The notes below the pieces were generated by a model. The model made no database searches. It was not told the DNA's origin and saw nothing but the letters and a program-made list of their open reading frames with translations. The position numbers and the translations under genes are program-made. A stretch of 64,000 nt of DNA from JBBECJ01 sp963763325 (GTDB lineage Bacteria; Chloroflexota; Chloroflexia; Thermomicrobiales; CFX8): contig CAVXOL010000001.1 of NCBI GenBank assembly GCA_963763325.1, positions 620,001-684,000 of the forward strand, read 5' to 3'. Positions 45,532-55,682 of the stretch are shown here, piece by piece (the stretch's first letter is position 1; every line of letters begins with the position of its first letter).

Positions 45532-45777
45532 CTAATCGGGTTCGATCTGCGTGACCGAGACCAGCGGCAGGCCCAGGTCTCGCACTCTGCGAAGGAGGCC
45601 GTGCAGTGCCGCCTGGTCGACAACCGGGCCGTGGATGACGGTTGTGCCGTCACACTTCGGGGTGAGGCTCAGTCCGTCGAACCAGGCGGCCCAGAGGGCA
45701 TCGACGTGACCCTTGACGCGGATCTCGTACTGTCCGGGCGGGCGCCGGTTGTCAGTCGTTGCGTCGCTGCCGTTCAT
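45532..45777 (-). CDS. Small conserved protein of the LuxR-MMPL module, copy A
   Basis: A protein of 81 aa. ATG 45777 (MNGSDATTDNRRPP) has GGAGG six bases upstream; an upstream ATG at 45801 is less likely. The core is YEIRVKGHVDALWAAWFDGL, then GTTVIHGPVVDQAALHGLL and RVRDLGLPLVSVTQIE. Copy B at 51259-51483 shares KGH, W..WFDGL, GPVVDQA and RVRD.GLPL.SVT. No known domain is recognised; the small alpha/beta look could suit a sensor or chaperone for the exporter. It lies between the regulator and exporter genes in both copies. Confidence 0.75.
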   Translation of the reverse strand: MNGSDATTDNRRPPGQYEIRVKGHVDALWAAWFDGLSLTPKCDGTTVIHGPVVDQAALHGLLRRVRDLGLPLVSVTQIEPD

Positions 45778-45829
45778 CTGCTGCCTCCGCTCGTCGCTCA
45801 TCGATTGGTATGAGTTGACGATAGGAGAG

Positions 45830-45874
45830 GATGTGGTGAGGGGTCATCACCAGATGTGGTGAGTGATGTGGTGA
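45830..45874. repeat. Three GATGTGGTGA direct repeats upstream of the small protein, copy A
   Basis: GATGTGGTGA occurs at 45830-45839, 45853-45862 and 45865-45874, spaced 23 and 12 bases apart, about two and one helical turns. The sites lie between the LuxR regulator stop and the small-protein start and are followed by eight T. Such helically phased repeats suit binding by the MalT-like regulator or another activator. In copy B a different pair, AGGTGTTGTT at 51597-51606 and 51609-51618, also 12 bases apart, occupies the same place. Confidence 0.55.
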
Positions 45875-45888
45875 TTTTTTTTCGGAGA

Positions 45889-45908
45889 GTGACGCGTCAC
45901 GCGTCACG
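45889..45908. repeat. GTGACGCGTCAC palindromic word block
   Basis: GTGACGCGTCACGCGTCACG contains two overlapping copies of the palindrome ACGCGT-type word GTGACGCGTCAC. It sits just past the stop codon of the LuxR copy A gene and shares its word with the perfect inverted repeat at 57980-58059. Confidence 0.6.
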
Positions 45909-45928
45909 AACATGGCAGCAGGCCAGGG

Positions 45929-48653
45929 TCAGGGGCGGCGCGTTCGCGGCGACAGGCCGAGTTCTTCGGCCCGGCTGATGGCCGCCCGGCGGCTGCTGAC
46001 GCCGAGCTTGCTGTAGATGTTTTTGGTGTGGGTCCGCATCGTGTTGAGCGTCACGTTGAGCTCGCGGGCGATCTCCGGGCCGTCCAGGTCGGTTGCGAGA
46101 GCCGGAGGACATCCAACTCGCGGTCGCTGAGTGGCTCGATCAGGTCCTGTTGGGCCGGGGGGGCGGTCACGGGCGTGCCGAAGGCGGTAAGGAGTTGCCG
46201 GGCATAAATTTGGGCGATGCCGTGCTTCGCAACTGCCTCCAGCAAGGTCGCCAGCGGCGGACCTTCGTCAACGAAGACGCGCACGTAGCCATCCGGCTCG
46301 GCCAGCTTTAGGGAGCGTTCGAGCGGAGCGAGCGCGGCAGGGATGTCGCCGGCCGACTGGTGAGCGAGCGCCTGCAGCAGCAGGATTTCGACAGCGCTCT
46401 TCGTTCGACCACCCGTGTCAGCTTCGTCCAGGAGGCGGTCGAGGAGTGCCAACATGCCGTGCAGGGAGCCGCGGGCAGCGGTTCGCAGTTGTTCTGCAAG
46501 GAGGAGCCTGGCAAGCGTAATGTGTTCGAACTCGCGCAGGTAGTTGAGGTCGTCTGAGGCGGACAGTCCCCGTTCGCGCGCCCAGTCTCGCGCTTCGTCC
46601 AGCCTGTCCTGTTTGAGCCATATCCGCGTTCGAACCGCCGCGACGGGACGGACTCTGGGGAAGAAGTCGGGACCGCGCTGGCGGTCTGCCTCGTCAAGGA
46701 GGGCCAGCGCGCCGTCCATGTCGCCGCGTGCCTCCTTGATCCGGGCCATCGCCACGCACCAACGTGCCCGGTTGTGGGATGCCCCCGTGCCCAACGCCAG
46801 TTCCTGAGCGCGCTGAAGGTGATCGGTGGCGGTGTCGAGGTCGTTTCGCTCACGCAGGATCTCGCTCAGCCCGACCAGGAAGTCGGCCGTCCCATGCAGG
46901 TTCGGTTGGCCCAGTTCGGTGGCGCGCTGGATGGCCTGCTCCAAGGTGCGCTCGGCATCGCGAAGCCTGCCCTGCGCCATCTTGAGCGCAGCGACGGTGT
47001 TGGCGCCGTTGATGACATCCGAGTGGAACCCGGCTTGTCCCAGGCTTGCCAGCCCGGTGGCGTAGTGTTGGTGAGCGGCGTCGAGATCTCCCTCGGCCCA
47101 GAAAGCCAGCCCCAACAGCGCCGCTGCTGCTCCGCGCGTGACATGGTCGTCGGCCGGCACGAGGTCGAGCGCCTGTTGGGCGTGGGTCGTCGTGGCGGGG
47201 ATGTCGCCCCGCAGGTAGGCGTGCCCGGCGCGGTAGGCGGCGATCAGGCCCGGCAGACGGAGAAACTCCTCGTCGACGACGACGACCATCCCGGCCGGTG
47301 GAAACGTCGCCGTGTTCGTCGTGGCGCCGAGCCAGCGTTCAGCGTCACGCAGCCAGCCCTCAACATCATCCAGCTCGCCGTTGGACATCAGGGCCGTCGC
47401 GTAGGTGACGCACAGAACGGGCCGGCGGCGGATCACCGCGTCGGGGAGCGCCTTGAGCCAACCGAGGAGCGTGGCGGACAGTCGATGGCGGCGGTATGCG
47501 GGCACGGCCTGCTCGACCAGGTTCGCCGCTCGCTCGACATCGCCGGCAGCCATCGCGTGGCGGATCGCATCGCCGAGCGAGCCATGGTGCTCGTACCACT
47601 GGCTCGCGCACTGATGCAGCGTCGCGACCTGTTCGGGCTGCTCCGCCTGGAGGTGCGCGTGCAGGACATCGGCAAAGAGGTGGTGATAGCGATACCAGCG
47701 GCGCTGGTCGTCCAGCGGCACGACGAGGAAGTTACCACGTTCGAGGGACTCCAAGCGCAGTTGGCCACCCTCCTGACCGGTGACAGTGTCGCAGAGCGGC
47801 CCGGTCAGGCGGTCGAGGATGGAGGTCTGCAACAGGAAGCTGCGGACGTGTTCCGGCTGGCGCTGGAGCACTTCTTCGACCAGATAATCCAGCACGAAGC
47901 GGTGGCTGCCAGTGAAGGAGGCGATGAAGCCGGCCGCGTCGTCGTGTCCGCGCATCGAGATGGCGGCCAGCTGGAGGCCCGGCGATCCAGCCCTCGGTCC
48001 GGGATTCCAGGGCGGCGATGTCTCCTTCGGAGAGGTCCAGGCCCATCATCTGATTGAGGAACGTCGCGGCCTCGGAGGGCGTAAAGCGCAGGTCGGTGGC
48101 GCGCAACTCCGTCAATTGCCCCCGGACACGCAAGCGCGCCAGCGGCAGGCGTGGGTCCTCGCGGGTGGTGATGATGACGTGCATGCTCGGTGGCAAATGC
48201 TCGATCAGAAACGTGAGAGCATCGTCGACTGGTGTGGAGTCGATCACGTGATAGTCGTCGAGGACGAGCATGAATCTGCCCGGAACCGTGATGATCTCAT
48301 TGAGAAGCGTCGTCAGTGTGGACTCGATTGGCGGTGGCTGAGTGAGATTGGAGCGCGCTCTGTATGCTCTGACCAACGTGCGCCGCAACCGTCTGCAATG
48401 CCGTGACGAGATACGCCAGAAAGCGCGTTGGGTCGCTATCCCGCTCGTCGAGCGAGAGCCATGCGACCGGCAGATCGCAACCCGCCACCCACTCACTGAC
48501 AACCGTCGTCTTGCCAAAGCCGGCCGGGGCAGAGATGAGGGTCAGCTTGCGGTGCAGCCCCTCGTTCAGGCGCTCGATCAGGCGCGGGCGGACGACCGCA
48601 CCAGGCTGTGGCTGGGGAACATAGAGCTTGGTAGCCAGGATCGTCTCAGGCAC
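45929..48653 (-). CDS. MalT-like LuxR family regulator, copy A, three frameshifts
   Basis: About 908 aa. It starts MPETILATKLYVPQPQP at 48653. STAND-type ATPase: Walker A SAPAGFGKTTVVSEW and Walker B FMLVLDDYHVIDS, then ITTREDPRLPLARLR. Joints lie near 48340, 47985 and 46100. A long TPR-like helical sensor region covers the middle (about residues 340-830). The C-terminal LuxR helix-turn-helix reads LSDRELDVLRL, then after a joint LDGPEIARELNVTLNT and HTKNIYSKLGVSSRR to a stop at 45929. MalT-type proteins bind ATP and an inducer, then activate promoters. The adjacent small protein and MMPL genes are the likely targets. Confidence 0.88.
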
Positions 48654-48864
48654 GGTATTTCTCCGACGAGATCGCCATCTGACAGCCCACGCACTGTCAG
48701 GCTGCGGTCAGTGCTGGCGACGTCGAATAGCGTCACAAGACTCCACCGAGGGCGCATCCGTGACGCAGGTAGTGAAACGTAACGTGTCGCAGATGAACGC
48801 AGTATAGCCTGCCACGCGACGCGCAGATCGCAACCAGGTCGAAGGCCCTGATGAACGACCAGAA
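48654..48864. other. Spacer upstream of LuxR copy A
   Basis: No gene is visible in these 211 bases. They should hold the LuxR copy A promoter on the minus strand, since the MMPL-B terminator at 48865-48892 lies beyond. No clear -35/-10 pair was recognised. Confidence 0.4.
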
Positions 48865-48892
48865 AAACCGGTGACCTCGAGGTCACCGGTTT
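48865..48892 (-). terminator. Terminator of MMPL copy B
   Basis: AAACCGGTGACC (48865-48876) and GGTCACCGGTTT (48881-48892) form a perfect 12-bp stem with loop TCGA, followed on the minus strand by TTTTC. The stem matches that after MMPL copy A, so the duplicated unit includes the terminator. Confidence 0.88.
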
Positions 48893-48916
48893 GATGTCTG
48901 ACGTGGTGGCGGCTGT

Positions 48917-51184
48917 TCAGTCAGCCAGCGCCGGTTCGAGGATGCGTCCGTCGGTGTCGCGACCGTCCGGTTCAGGCATGACCCGAGTCGGCGTTCCGTC
49001 GATCTGGATCTCTGGCAGCCAGTTGAGCCAGGCCGGCAGGTACCAGTTGCGGTTGCCGAGCAGGGCCATCGAGGCCGGGACGAGGATCATCCGGACGATG
49101 GTTGCGTCGAGGAAGACGGCGGCCGCCAGGCCGAAGCCGAACTGCTGCAGGTTGGCGAGATCGGCGGCAGCGAACCCGCCGAAGACGCCGACCATGATGA
49201 GCGCCGCGCTCGTGATCAGCCGACCGGTGCTTTGCAGCCCCATCGCGACGGCCTGCTCGTTGTCGCCGGTCAGGTTGAACTGCTCCTTGATGCGGCTCAG
49301 CAGGAAGACGTGGTAGTCCATCGAGAGGCCAAACAGGATGCAAAAGAGGAACAGCAGGACGAACGCATCGATCTGGCCGACCTGCTGGAATCCGAGCAGG
49401 TTGGCGCCGACGCCGTGCTGGAAGATCAGCACCAGCAGGCCGTAGGAGGCGAAGACCGACAGCAGGTTCATCACAATCGCCTTGATCGGGACGACGATCG
49501 AGCGGAACGCTACGAGTAGCAGCAGGAAGCTGACGGCCAGGACGAGCACGACGACGATCGGCAGGTAGTCGCGTGCCAGGCCGATGACGTCGATCATCGA
49601 GGCAGTGGCACCCGTGACCCGTGCGTCGGCATCGACGGCGTCGAAGTGGGTCGGGATGTACTCGTTGCGCAGGCGGTTGACGGCATCGACTGCCGGGTCG
49701 CTCTCACCGTCGCCGAGCAGCGCGACATCTATGCGTACCAGATCGTTCTGGACGGAGGTGACCATCGTGGCGTCGCCGAAGGCCGGATCGGTTTCCAGCG
49801 TGCCGAGCAGGTTGTTGACGGCGTTCTGGATCTCCGGAGCAGTGACATCGTCGGCATCGACGACGATTGTGACCGGTTGGTAGTCGGCGCCGGGGAATTC
49901 TTCCTGGAAGATGTTGAGCGCGTGGACGGTGTCTGTGCTCTCCGGCAGATTGCTGAGGCTCGCATAGCCGAGGTTCATCGTCAGTGCGAAGCTTCCGAGG
50001 AAGAGCAGGAGACCAGCAGACGCGGCCAGGCTGACAACCGGTCGGCGCATCACGACACGAGAGATCCAGGTCCAGAATCCCGATCGGGCGCTGCTGGAGA
50101 AGCCGGCTGTCACCCCTCGGTAGCCGATGAACGGGAGCTTGCCACGATTGATCCGGTCGCCGAGCAGGCGCAGGACGGCCGGCAGTAGCGTGAGCGTCAT
50201 CAGGACCGAGACGATGACGACTGCGATGGCGCCGGCGACGGCGGTCATCAGGTTCCAGGGCACGACCAGCATCCCCAGTAGCGAGACGACGACGGTCAGA
50301 CCGGAGAAGAGCACGGCCTTGCTTGCTGTCTCGCCGGAGCGGGTGATGGCGTCAACGATATCCAGCCCCCGTTCGCGCTCTTCGCGGAAGCGGGAGACGA
50401 TGAAGAGCGTATAGTCGATGCCGACTGCCAGGCCGATCATCGCGATCATCTGGACGACAGCCGAGTTGAGCTCGAAGACATGCGAAGCGGCCATCGCGAC
50501 AGCCGTTGTGATGAGCAACGCAACGATCGTCAGTAGGATCGGCAGGCCGGCCGCGACCAGCGTTCCGAAGACGACCAGCATGACGATCAGGGCAACGATG
50601 ATGCCGATCGACTCGCCCCTGGCGATGCCGGCTTCGGCAGTGGTGTTGAAGGTGTCGGTCACGCTGGCGGCGCCGAGGGTCAGCACCTCGAAGCCGGGCG
50701 CCGGTGTCTGCAATTCGTGGATCGTCTCCAGGACTGGTTGCGCATTCTGGACGGCATCACCCGGATCGCCGGCCAGCGTTGTGACGATGATCGTGCGGTG
50801 TCGATCGAACGACACCAGCGCGTCCGTTCCGGTGTCGTAGTAGGTCTCAACCCGGGACACTTCATCGTGTGCTCCGAGTGTGGCGGCGACATCGGCAACG
50901 ACGGCTTCGAAGGCCGGGTCATCAACGGATAGCTCGGTCGATGTGACGATGACGCGCTCCTGGGCCGGATCTTCCGCGCCGCCGTTGAGCCGCTCGGTGA
51001 TCAGATCGTCGGCCACCCGCGATTCGAGATCGACGCGGAACTCCTCGTTCATCGTGAAGCGGTTGCCGGCGGTTGCGATCGTCGCCAGCGCGACAACGAG
51101 CACGACGATCCAGACTGCGAGTGTCTTCCAGGGGTTGAGTGCCGAAAAGTGGGCGAGCTTGCCGGTAATGCCTGTGCGATGCAT
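48917..51184 (-). CDS. MMPL-family RND exporter, copy B (intact)
   Basis: A protein of 755 aa with no frameshift. Start ATG 51184 (MHRTGITGKLAHF) has AAAGGA ten bases upstream. Two homologous halves each have one large extracytoplasmic loop and six further helices. TM4 motifs are GIDYTLFIVSRFREERERG and GLSMDYHVFLLSRIKE, with the proton-relay Asp in both. Short N-terminal signal helix: TLAVWIVVLVVALATIATAG. The family exports lipids, siderophores or drugs by proton motive force; cargo is unknown. Probably one transcript with the small protein upstream and controlled by the LuxR copy B protein. Confidence 0.93.
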   Translation of the reverse strand: MHRTGITGKLAHFSALNPWKTLAVWIVVLVVALATIATAGNRFTMNEEFRVDLESRVADDLITERLNGGAEDPAQERVIVTSTELSVDDPAFEAVVADVAATLGAHDEVSRVETYYDTGTDALVSFDRHRTIIVTTLAGDPGDAVQNAQPVLETIHELQTPAPGFEVLTLGAASVTDTFNTTAEAGIARGESIGIIVALIVMLVVFGTLVAAGLPILLTIVALLITTAVAMAASHVFELNSAVVQMIAMIGLAVGIDYTLFIVSRFREERERGLDIVDAITRSGETASKAVLFSGLTVVVSLLGMLVVPWNLMTAVAGAIAVVIVSVLMTLTLLPAVLRLLGDRINRGKLPFIGYRGVTAGFSSSARSGFWTWISRVVMRRPVVSLAASAGLLLFLGSFALTMNLGYASLSNLPESTDTVHALNIFQEEFPGADYQPVTIVVDADDVTAPEIQNAVNNLLGTLETDPAFGDATMVTSVQNDLVRIDVALLGDGESDPAVDAVNRLRNEYIPTHFDAVDADARVTGATASMIDVIGLARDYLPIVVVLVLAVSFLLLLVAFRSIVVPIKAIVMNLLSVFASYGLLVLIFQHGVGANLLGFQQVGQIDAFVLLFLFCILFGLSMDYHVFLLSRIKEQFNLTGDNEQAVAMGLQSTGRLITSAALIMVGVFGGFAAADLANLQQFGFGLAAAVFLDATIVRMILVPASMALLGNRNWYLPAWLNWLPEIQIDGTPTRVMPEPDGRDTDGRILEPALAD

Positions 51185-51202
51185 CTGCTTCGATTCCTTT
51201 CT

Positions 51203-51222
51203 GCCCGGCAACGTTGCCGGGC
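51203..51222. promoter_or_regulatory. Perfect 20-bp palindrome before MMPL copy B
   Basis: GCCCGGCAACGTTGCCGGGC is a perfect 20-base palindrome, 19 bases upstream of the MMPL-B start and 37 bases past the small-protein stop. It could be an operator or an RNA hairpin that sets the protein ratio. The corresponding gap in copy A has no such palindrome. Confidence 0.5.
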
Positions 51223-51258
51223 ATATCCAGATCACAACGACGTATCGAGGTGAACGAC

Positions 51259-51483
51259 TTACGTTTGGGGAATGTCTGCGTGAGCAGGGCTGGCTCGTGT
51301 CACTGAGATCAGCGGCAGGCCAACGTCACGCACCCGCCTGAGCAACCCATAGAGTTCGGCCTGATCGACGACCGGTCCGTTCAGGAGCGTGTCGCCATTC
51401 GCTTCGAGTGTGATGGTGAGACCGTCGAACCACTCCGCCCACTGTGGACTCAGATGGCCCTTGATCCTGATGTGATAGATCAT
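51259..51483 (-). CDS. Small conserved protein of the LuxR-MMPL module, copy B
   Basis: A protein of 74 aa: MIYHIRIKGHLSPQWAEWF, then DTLLNGPVVDQAELYGLL and RVRDVGLPLISVTRA. It shares its whole core with copy A at 45532-45777. ATG 51483 is the only sensible start. It lies between the LuxR and MMPL genes, so a role in regulation or assembly of the exporter is inferred from context alone. Confidence 0.78.
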   Translation of the reverse strand: MIYHIRIKGHLSPQWAEWFDGLTITLEANGDTLLNGPVVDQAELYGLLRRVRDVGLPLISVTRASPAHADIPQT

Positions 51484-51691
51484 TGGTCACCGTGTTTCTC
51501 CTTCGTACCTCTATCGAGGTTGGCGGCATCGCAGTCCGTGCCGCTCGTCCATGTGTCACAGACTAGGCGGAGGGAGGTATTGCTTGGCAGACACCAAGGT
51601 GTTGTTGGAGGTGTTGTTTCTGGAACTGCGGGAATTACCGCCGGAGGTGATGCGCTTCAAACCGTCGATTGGTATGCAGCGTCAGTCCTGG
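51484..51691. promoter_or_regulatory. Intergenic region between LuxR copy B and its small protein
   Basis: This 208-base gap holds the direct repeat AGGTGTTGTT at 51597-51606 and 51609-51618, overlapping the imperfect palindrome ACACCAAGGTGT (51591-51602). It is the positional equivalent of the GATGTGGTGA repeats in copy A. No gene is seen. Confidence 0.45.
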
Positions 51692-54368
51692 CTAAATCAG
51701 GTCGAGTTCTCGGGCGCGGGCAACGGCCTCGGTGCGTCGTTCGACCTGCAACTTGTCGAAGATGACGCGATTGTGACCCTTGACGGTGTTCAGGGAGAGG
51801 AAGAGCCGGTCGCTGATCTCGCGGTTGGAGAGTCCCTGGGCGATCAGCCCCAGCACTTCAAGCTCGCGCCGGCTCAACGGCTCGATCAATGACTGGGTGG
51901 CGTGGGGAGGGGCCATCGACGTGGTGGGGCCCATCGTGGGTAACTTGGCGTTCGCGGCTGCCAGCAGCTTGCCTGCGTAGTCCGGCGTGATTCCACGGCC
52001 AATCGCTTCGGACAGCAACTGCTCCATTGCGGGACCCTCGTCCAGGAAGAGGCGGATGAAGCCTCCTAACTCGGCCAGCGCCAATGCCTCGCTCAGCGTC
52101 TGTACCGCCGCTTCCATGTCTCCGTTCGCGTGGTGCGCAACGGACTGCAGGACGATGGCTTTGAGCCGTTCGTCCTCCCAGCCTTTCTCCTCCACCTGCC
52201 GACGCCAGGGTTCCAGTGCTGCCAGTGCGGCCGGCGCGTCCCCGTAGGCCAGATGAACGCGAGCCTGGCCGATCGGAAGGTTATGCGTTTCGGCCAGATG
52301 CGCGGCGTCGCTCAGCCTGCCCTGCTGCAGCAACGCGCGTACCTGGATGGCAGCGATCTCAGGCATTCGGAACTCGAGGTTTCGCTTCCGCACGGCGAGT
52401 TCGGTCTCGGCCAGCGACGCGAGCGCGCCGGTCATGTCGCCGCGAGCGATCTGCAGGCGGGCGAGGAATAGCTCACTGGCGATGAAGCTGGTATTTTCGA
52501 CCTGGCGTGCCAGCGTGACGCTCTGTAGACCGTGCTGGTGGGCAGTCTCGAGGTCGTTCCATTCATAGGCGAGGCGGCCCAGACCAACATAGGCTTCGCA
52601 GGCAATCGGCCCCGGCGGGTCACCGACCAGGTGCAGCACGCGCCGGAAGGTCTCAGCTGCCTGATGAAGCTGGTTGTCATTTTCCTGTAGCCTGCCCAGA
52701 CAGGTGGTTGCCAGGATGTTGATGTGGATATTTCCAGATCGCTCGCTGGCAGCAATGGCTTCAATGAAGGCATCGCGGGCTGGAGCACGGCTTCCCTGGT
52801 TCTGGTAGGCAAGCCCCATCCTCCAGATCGCGCCAGCGCGTTCACGGAGGTTGTCGGGATCGAGATGCTCCAGGGTCTGACGTGCTTGGGCAACGATCCT
52901 CTCCATCTGGCTCGGATCGCCCGACATCAATGCCAACAACGACCGGATGCTCACGATACGTTCACGAAGGTTCTGGGCTTCGTCAACTGGCGCAACGTTG
53001 TGCAACGCAGCTTCGGCGGCGACGAGCTTCGGTTCGACGCGCGTGAGCTTACCAACGATCGCGAGTGCTGAGGCAAACATCACCCACAACGATGGTCTGG
53101 CATCCAGCACCGGCGTCGGCAGCGATTCCAGCCAGGTCAGGACGGGCCCGACCCCGCCGCGAAGGTAGAGCGGCATCCCCCGATCCGTCGATCAGGCGCT
53201 GGGCGCGCTCGATATCGTTGGCGGCGGTCGCGTGCTGGAACGCTTCCAGTTCCAGACCTTGCTCTTCGAACCATGCTGAGGCACGCAGGTGGAGCTGGTC
53301 GATCTCATTTGCCCCGTCCCCGGCCGAAACGTCAGTGCTCTGGTGCAGGCGCTGGCGCAGCAGCTCGGCGAAGAGGTGGTGGTAGCGATACCAGCGTCGC
53401 TCGTTGTCGAGCGGAACGAGGAACAGGTTGGCATGCTCAAGATACTCCAGCGTCGCCTGTCCCGCCCGCGTGGCATCGTGCAGGACGGCGTCGCAGAGCG
53501 GGCCGCAGAGCCGATCGAGGACCGATGTCCGCAGCAGGAAGTTGTGGATTGGCTCGGGCTGCTGTTGCAGCACCTCCTCGACCAGATAGTCGATCACGAA
53601 GCGATGGCTGCCGGTGAAGGAGGTGATGAAGCCGGTCGCGTCCTCGTGCCCTCGCATCGAGATGGCGGCCAGTTGCAGGCCGGCGATCCAGCCCTCGGTC
53701 CGCGTTTCGAGGGCGGCGACGTCATCCTCCGAGAGGTTCAAGCCCATCATCTGGTTGAGAAACGTCGCGGCCTCGGACGGGGTAAAGCGCAGGTCGGCGG
53801 CACGTAGTTCGGTCAACTGGCCCCGGACCCGGAGCCGCGAGAGTGGCAGGCGTGGATCCTCACGAGTCGTGATGACGATGTGCATGTTCGGTGGCAGGTG
53901 CTCGATCAGGAACGTGAGGGCATCGTCAACGGGCTTGGCGTCGACGGCATGGTAGTCGTCGAGGACGAGCATGAATTCGTCCGGGATGGTAACGATCTCA
54001 TTAAGCAGCGCCGTCAGCAGCGATTCGATCGGCGGCGGTTGCGGAGATTGGAGCGCGCCACCAATCCCCTGACCGATGTTCGCCTCGATCGTCTGCAACG
54101 CGGCGACGAGATAGGCGAGGAAGCGCGTCGGGTCGCTATCCATTTCATCCAGCGACAGCCAGGCAGCCGGGCGATCGCAACCAGCGATCCACTCGCTGAC
54201 GACCGTTGTCTTCCCAAAGCCGGCCGGGGCCGAGACGAGCGTCAACTTGCGGCGCAGCCCCTCGTTCAGCCGCTCGATCAACCGGGGGCGAAGGACGGCC
54301 GACGGCTGCGGTGGGGGAACATAGAGCTTCGTGGCCAGAATTGGATCAGGCAATTTCTTCTCCGACAT
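51692..54368 (-). CDS. MalT-like LuxR family regulator, copy B, one frameshift
   Basis: About 891 aa. It starts MSEKKLPDPILATKLYVPPP at 54368. Walker A SAPAGFGKTTVVSEW, Walker B FMLVLDDYHAVDA, TPR-like middle, and a C-terminal helix-turn-helix LSRRELEVLGLIAQGLSN with LFLSLNTVKGHNRVIFDKLQV. A joint near 53150 links LIDGSGD to MPLYLRGGVGPVL. The N-terminal 330 residues are nearly identical in motif content to copy A, while the TPR region has diverged strongly, so the two probably sense different inducers. Controls the adjacent small protein and MMPL-B, by inference. Confidence 0.9.
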
Positions 54369-54480
54369 GTTGAATTGTCCAGATCATCGCAGTATAGCCT
54401 GCCGTCTGGCTCCACGCGGGGCACACGGCGCAGTGATGAGTATTCGTCAACCGTCAATCCGTTGAGGGACCGACCGGGAC

Positions 54481-55366
54481 TCAAGCACTGTGGCGATCGT
54501 GGCGCATCAGCTGCTGCAACGCCGACGTGTATTCCTGACGAACGCCTGCGAAGAAGCGTGATGGCGTGACCGGGAAGCCGCCGGTCAGCGTCGAGCCGGG
54601 GATCGCGGCGCGAAGAGTGTTTGCGACAGCGCGCAGGTGATACGGGTCTTCGGGTTCGGCGGGCATGATGTGGACTGGATTGCCACTGCTTCCGAGCCGA
54701 GCCGCGTCCTCGCGGGTCAGGCCACGGATCGGGTCGCCGGAGAGCAGCGCGGCTGCCGTCTCGCGGAAGATTCGAGCAGCGTCGTCGCCGGATTGGGCGA
54801 CGAACGAGCTGGATGTCCGGCGGTCGTGGAGGAGCGCGAAGCCATACGGGAAGCCGGCCCGCTCCTCGCCGGGACGAGGGACGCCGTCCCGGCGGAGAGC
54901 ATCGAGGTAGGCAGCGGTACCGTCGCGTGCGACTGCTGTGGCTGATTGCTCGAACGAGGCCAGGCTTGCGGCCGTCGTCGGTGTGGCCGGCCAGCAGAGG
55001 ATGAGCGTCGCGATCCGCTGTCGGGTGTCGCAAGGCCAGCCGGGCAGCCGCCGAGCAGCCGTTCGATCCGGCCACGACGTGCGCCCGTCCGACGTCCGTC
55101 GCATCGAGAACCGAAGCAAGGTCGTCGGCTTCAACATCCCAGCTATGGGAAGCGAAGTCGGCAGTCGTCCGTCCTGGCGAGAAGCGCCGGTCGATGGTCA
55201 GGACGCGGTAGCCCGCATTCGCCAGGTCATCGACAACGCCGGGCAGTGTCCAGAATCGTTCCCCGGTCATCGGGTCGAAGAGGCCACCGTGGACGAGCAG
55301 GACTGCCTCTCCATCGCCGCGCTCGTCCCAGACGATGGTTGAGCCCGATTGATCGACGGTTGGCAT
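54481..55366 (-). CDS. Alpha/beta hydrolase, one frameshift
   Basis: About 295 aa. It starts MPTVDQSGSTIVWDERGDGE at 55366 with AAGGATGCAG upstream. VLLVHGGLFDPMTGER is the oxyanion segment and HVVAGSNGCSAAARLAL the nucleophile elbow, where the usual G-x-S-x-G is G-S-N-G-C, so Ser-to-Asn substitution at the nucleophile position is possible. A joint near 55025 links LRHPT to RIATLILCWPATP. The end MPAEPEDPYHLRAVANTL carries a candidate catalytic His. If the elbow is real, the protein may be catalytically inactive or use another residue. Confidence 0.75.
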
Positions 55367-55682
55367 TCTGCATCCTTCCCGTTCCTGGACGGGGCAAGTT
55401 GAGGCATTCAGGCGTTTTTGGTCGTCTCAACGACGGTCCGTGATGGTACGAAAACGAGAAACCGCGGAATCGTGCGGAAAATCGGCCAACTCACGGGCCA
55501 ACCATAGTACAATTCCGGGAATATCTGCGCGGTGGCGGTTTGAGGGAGGCGCCCTCCGCGCGCATGAGCCGTAGGCGCAGGCATGGAAGGGCGCGCCAAC
55601 GTCGAACGGTTCGCCCACGATCCTGCTATTCCGATGATGACGCGCACGCCCTGCGCGGGCCTCCTGGAAGGCTATTCCAAGC
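55367..55682. other. Upstream region of the pyruvate dehydrogenase genes
   Basis: No gene is supported in these 316 bases. TACAAT at 55508-55513 may be a -10 element for the pdh operon, with no good -35 partner. A G/C-rich segment around 55545-55600 can fold into short hairpins. Overlapping frames here are non-coding in character. Confidence 0.4.

Noticed and set aside
46774..48057. Long plus-strand frame opposite the LuxR copy A gene
   Set aside because: It is an antisense shadow of a GC-rich coding frame; the minus strand encodes clear TPR and ATPase motifs.
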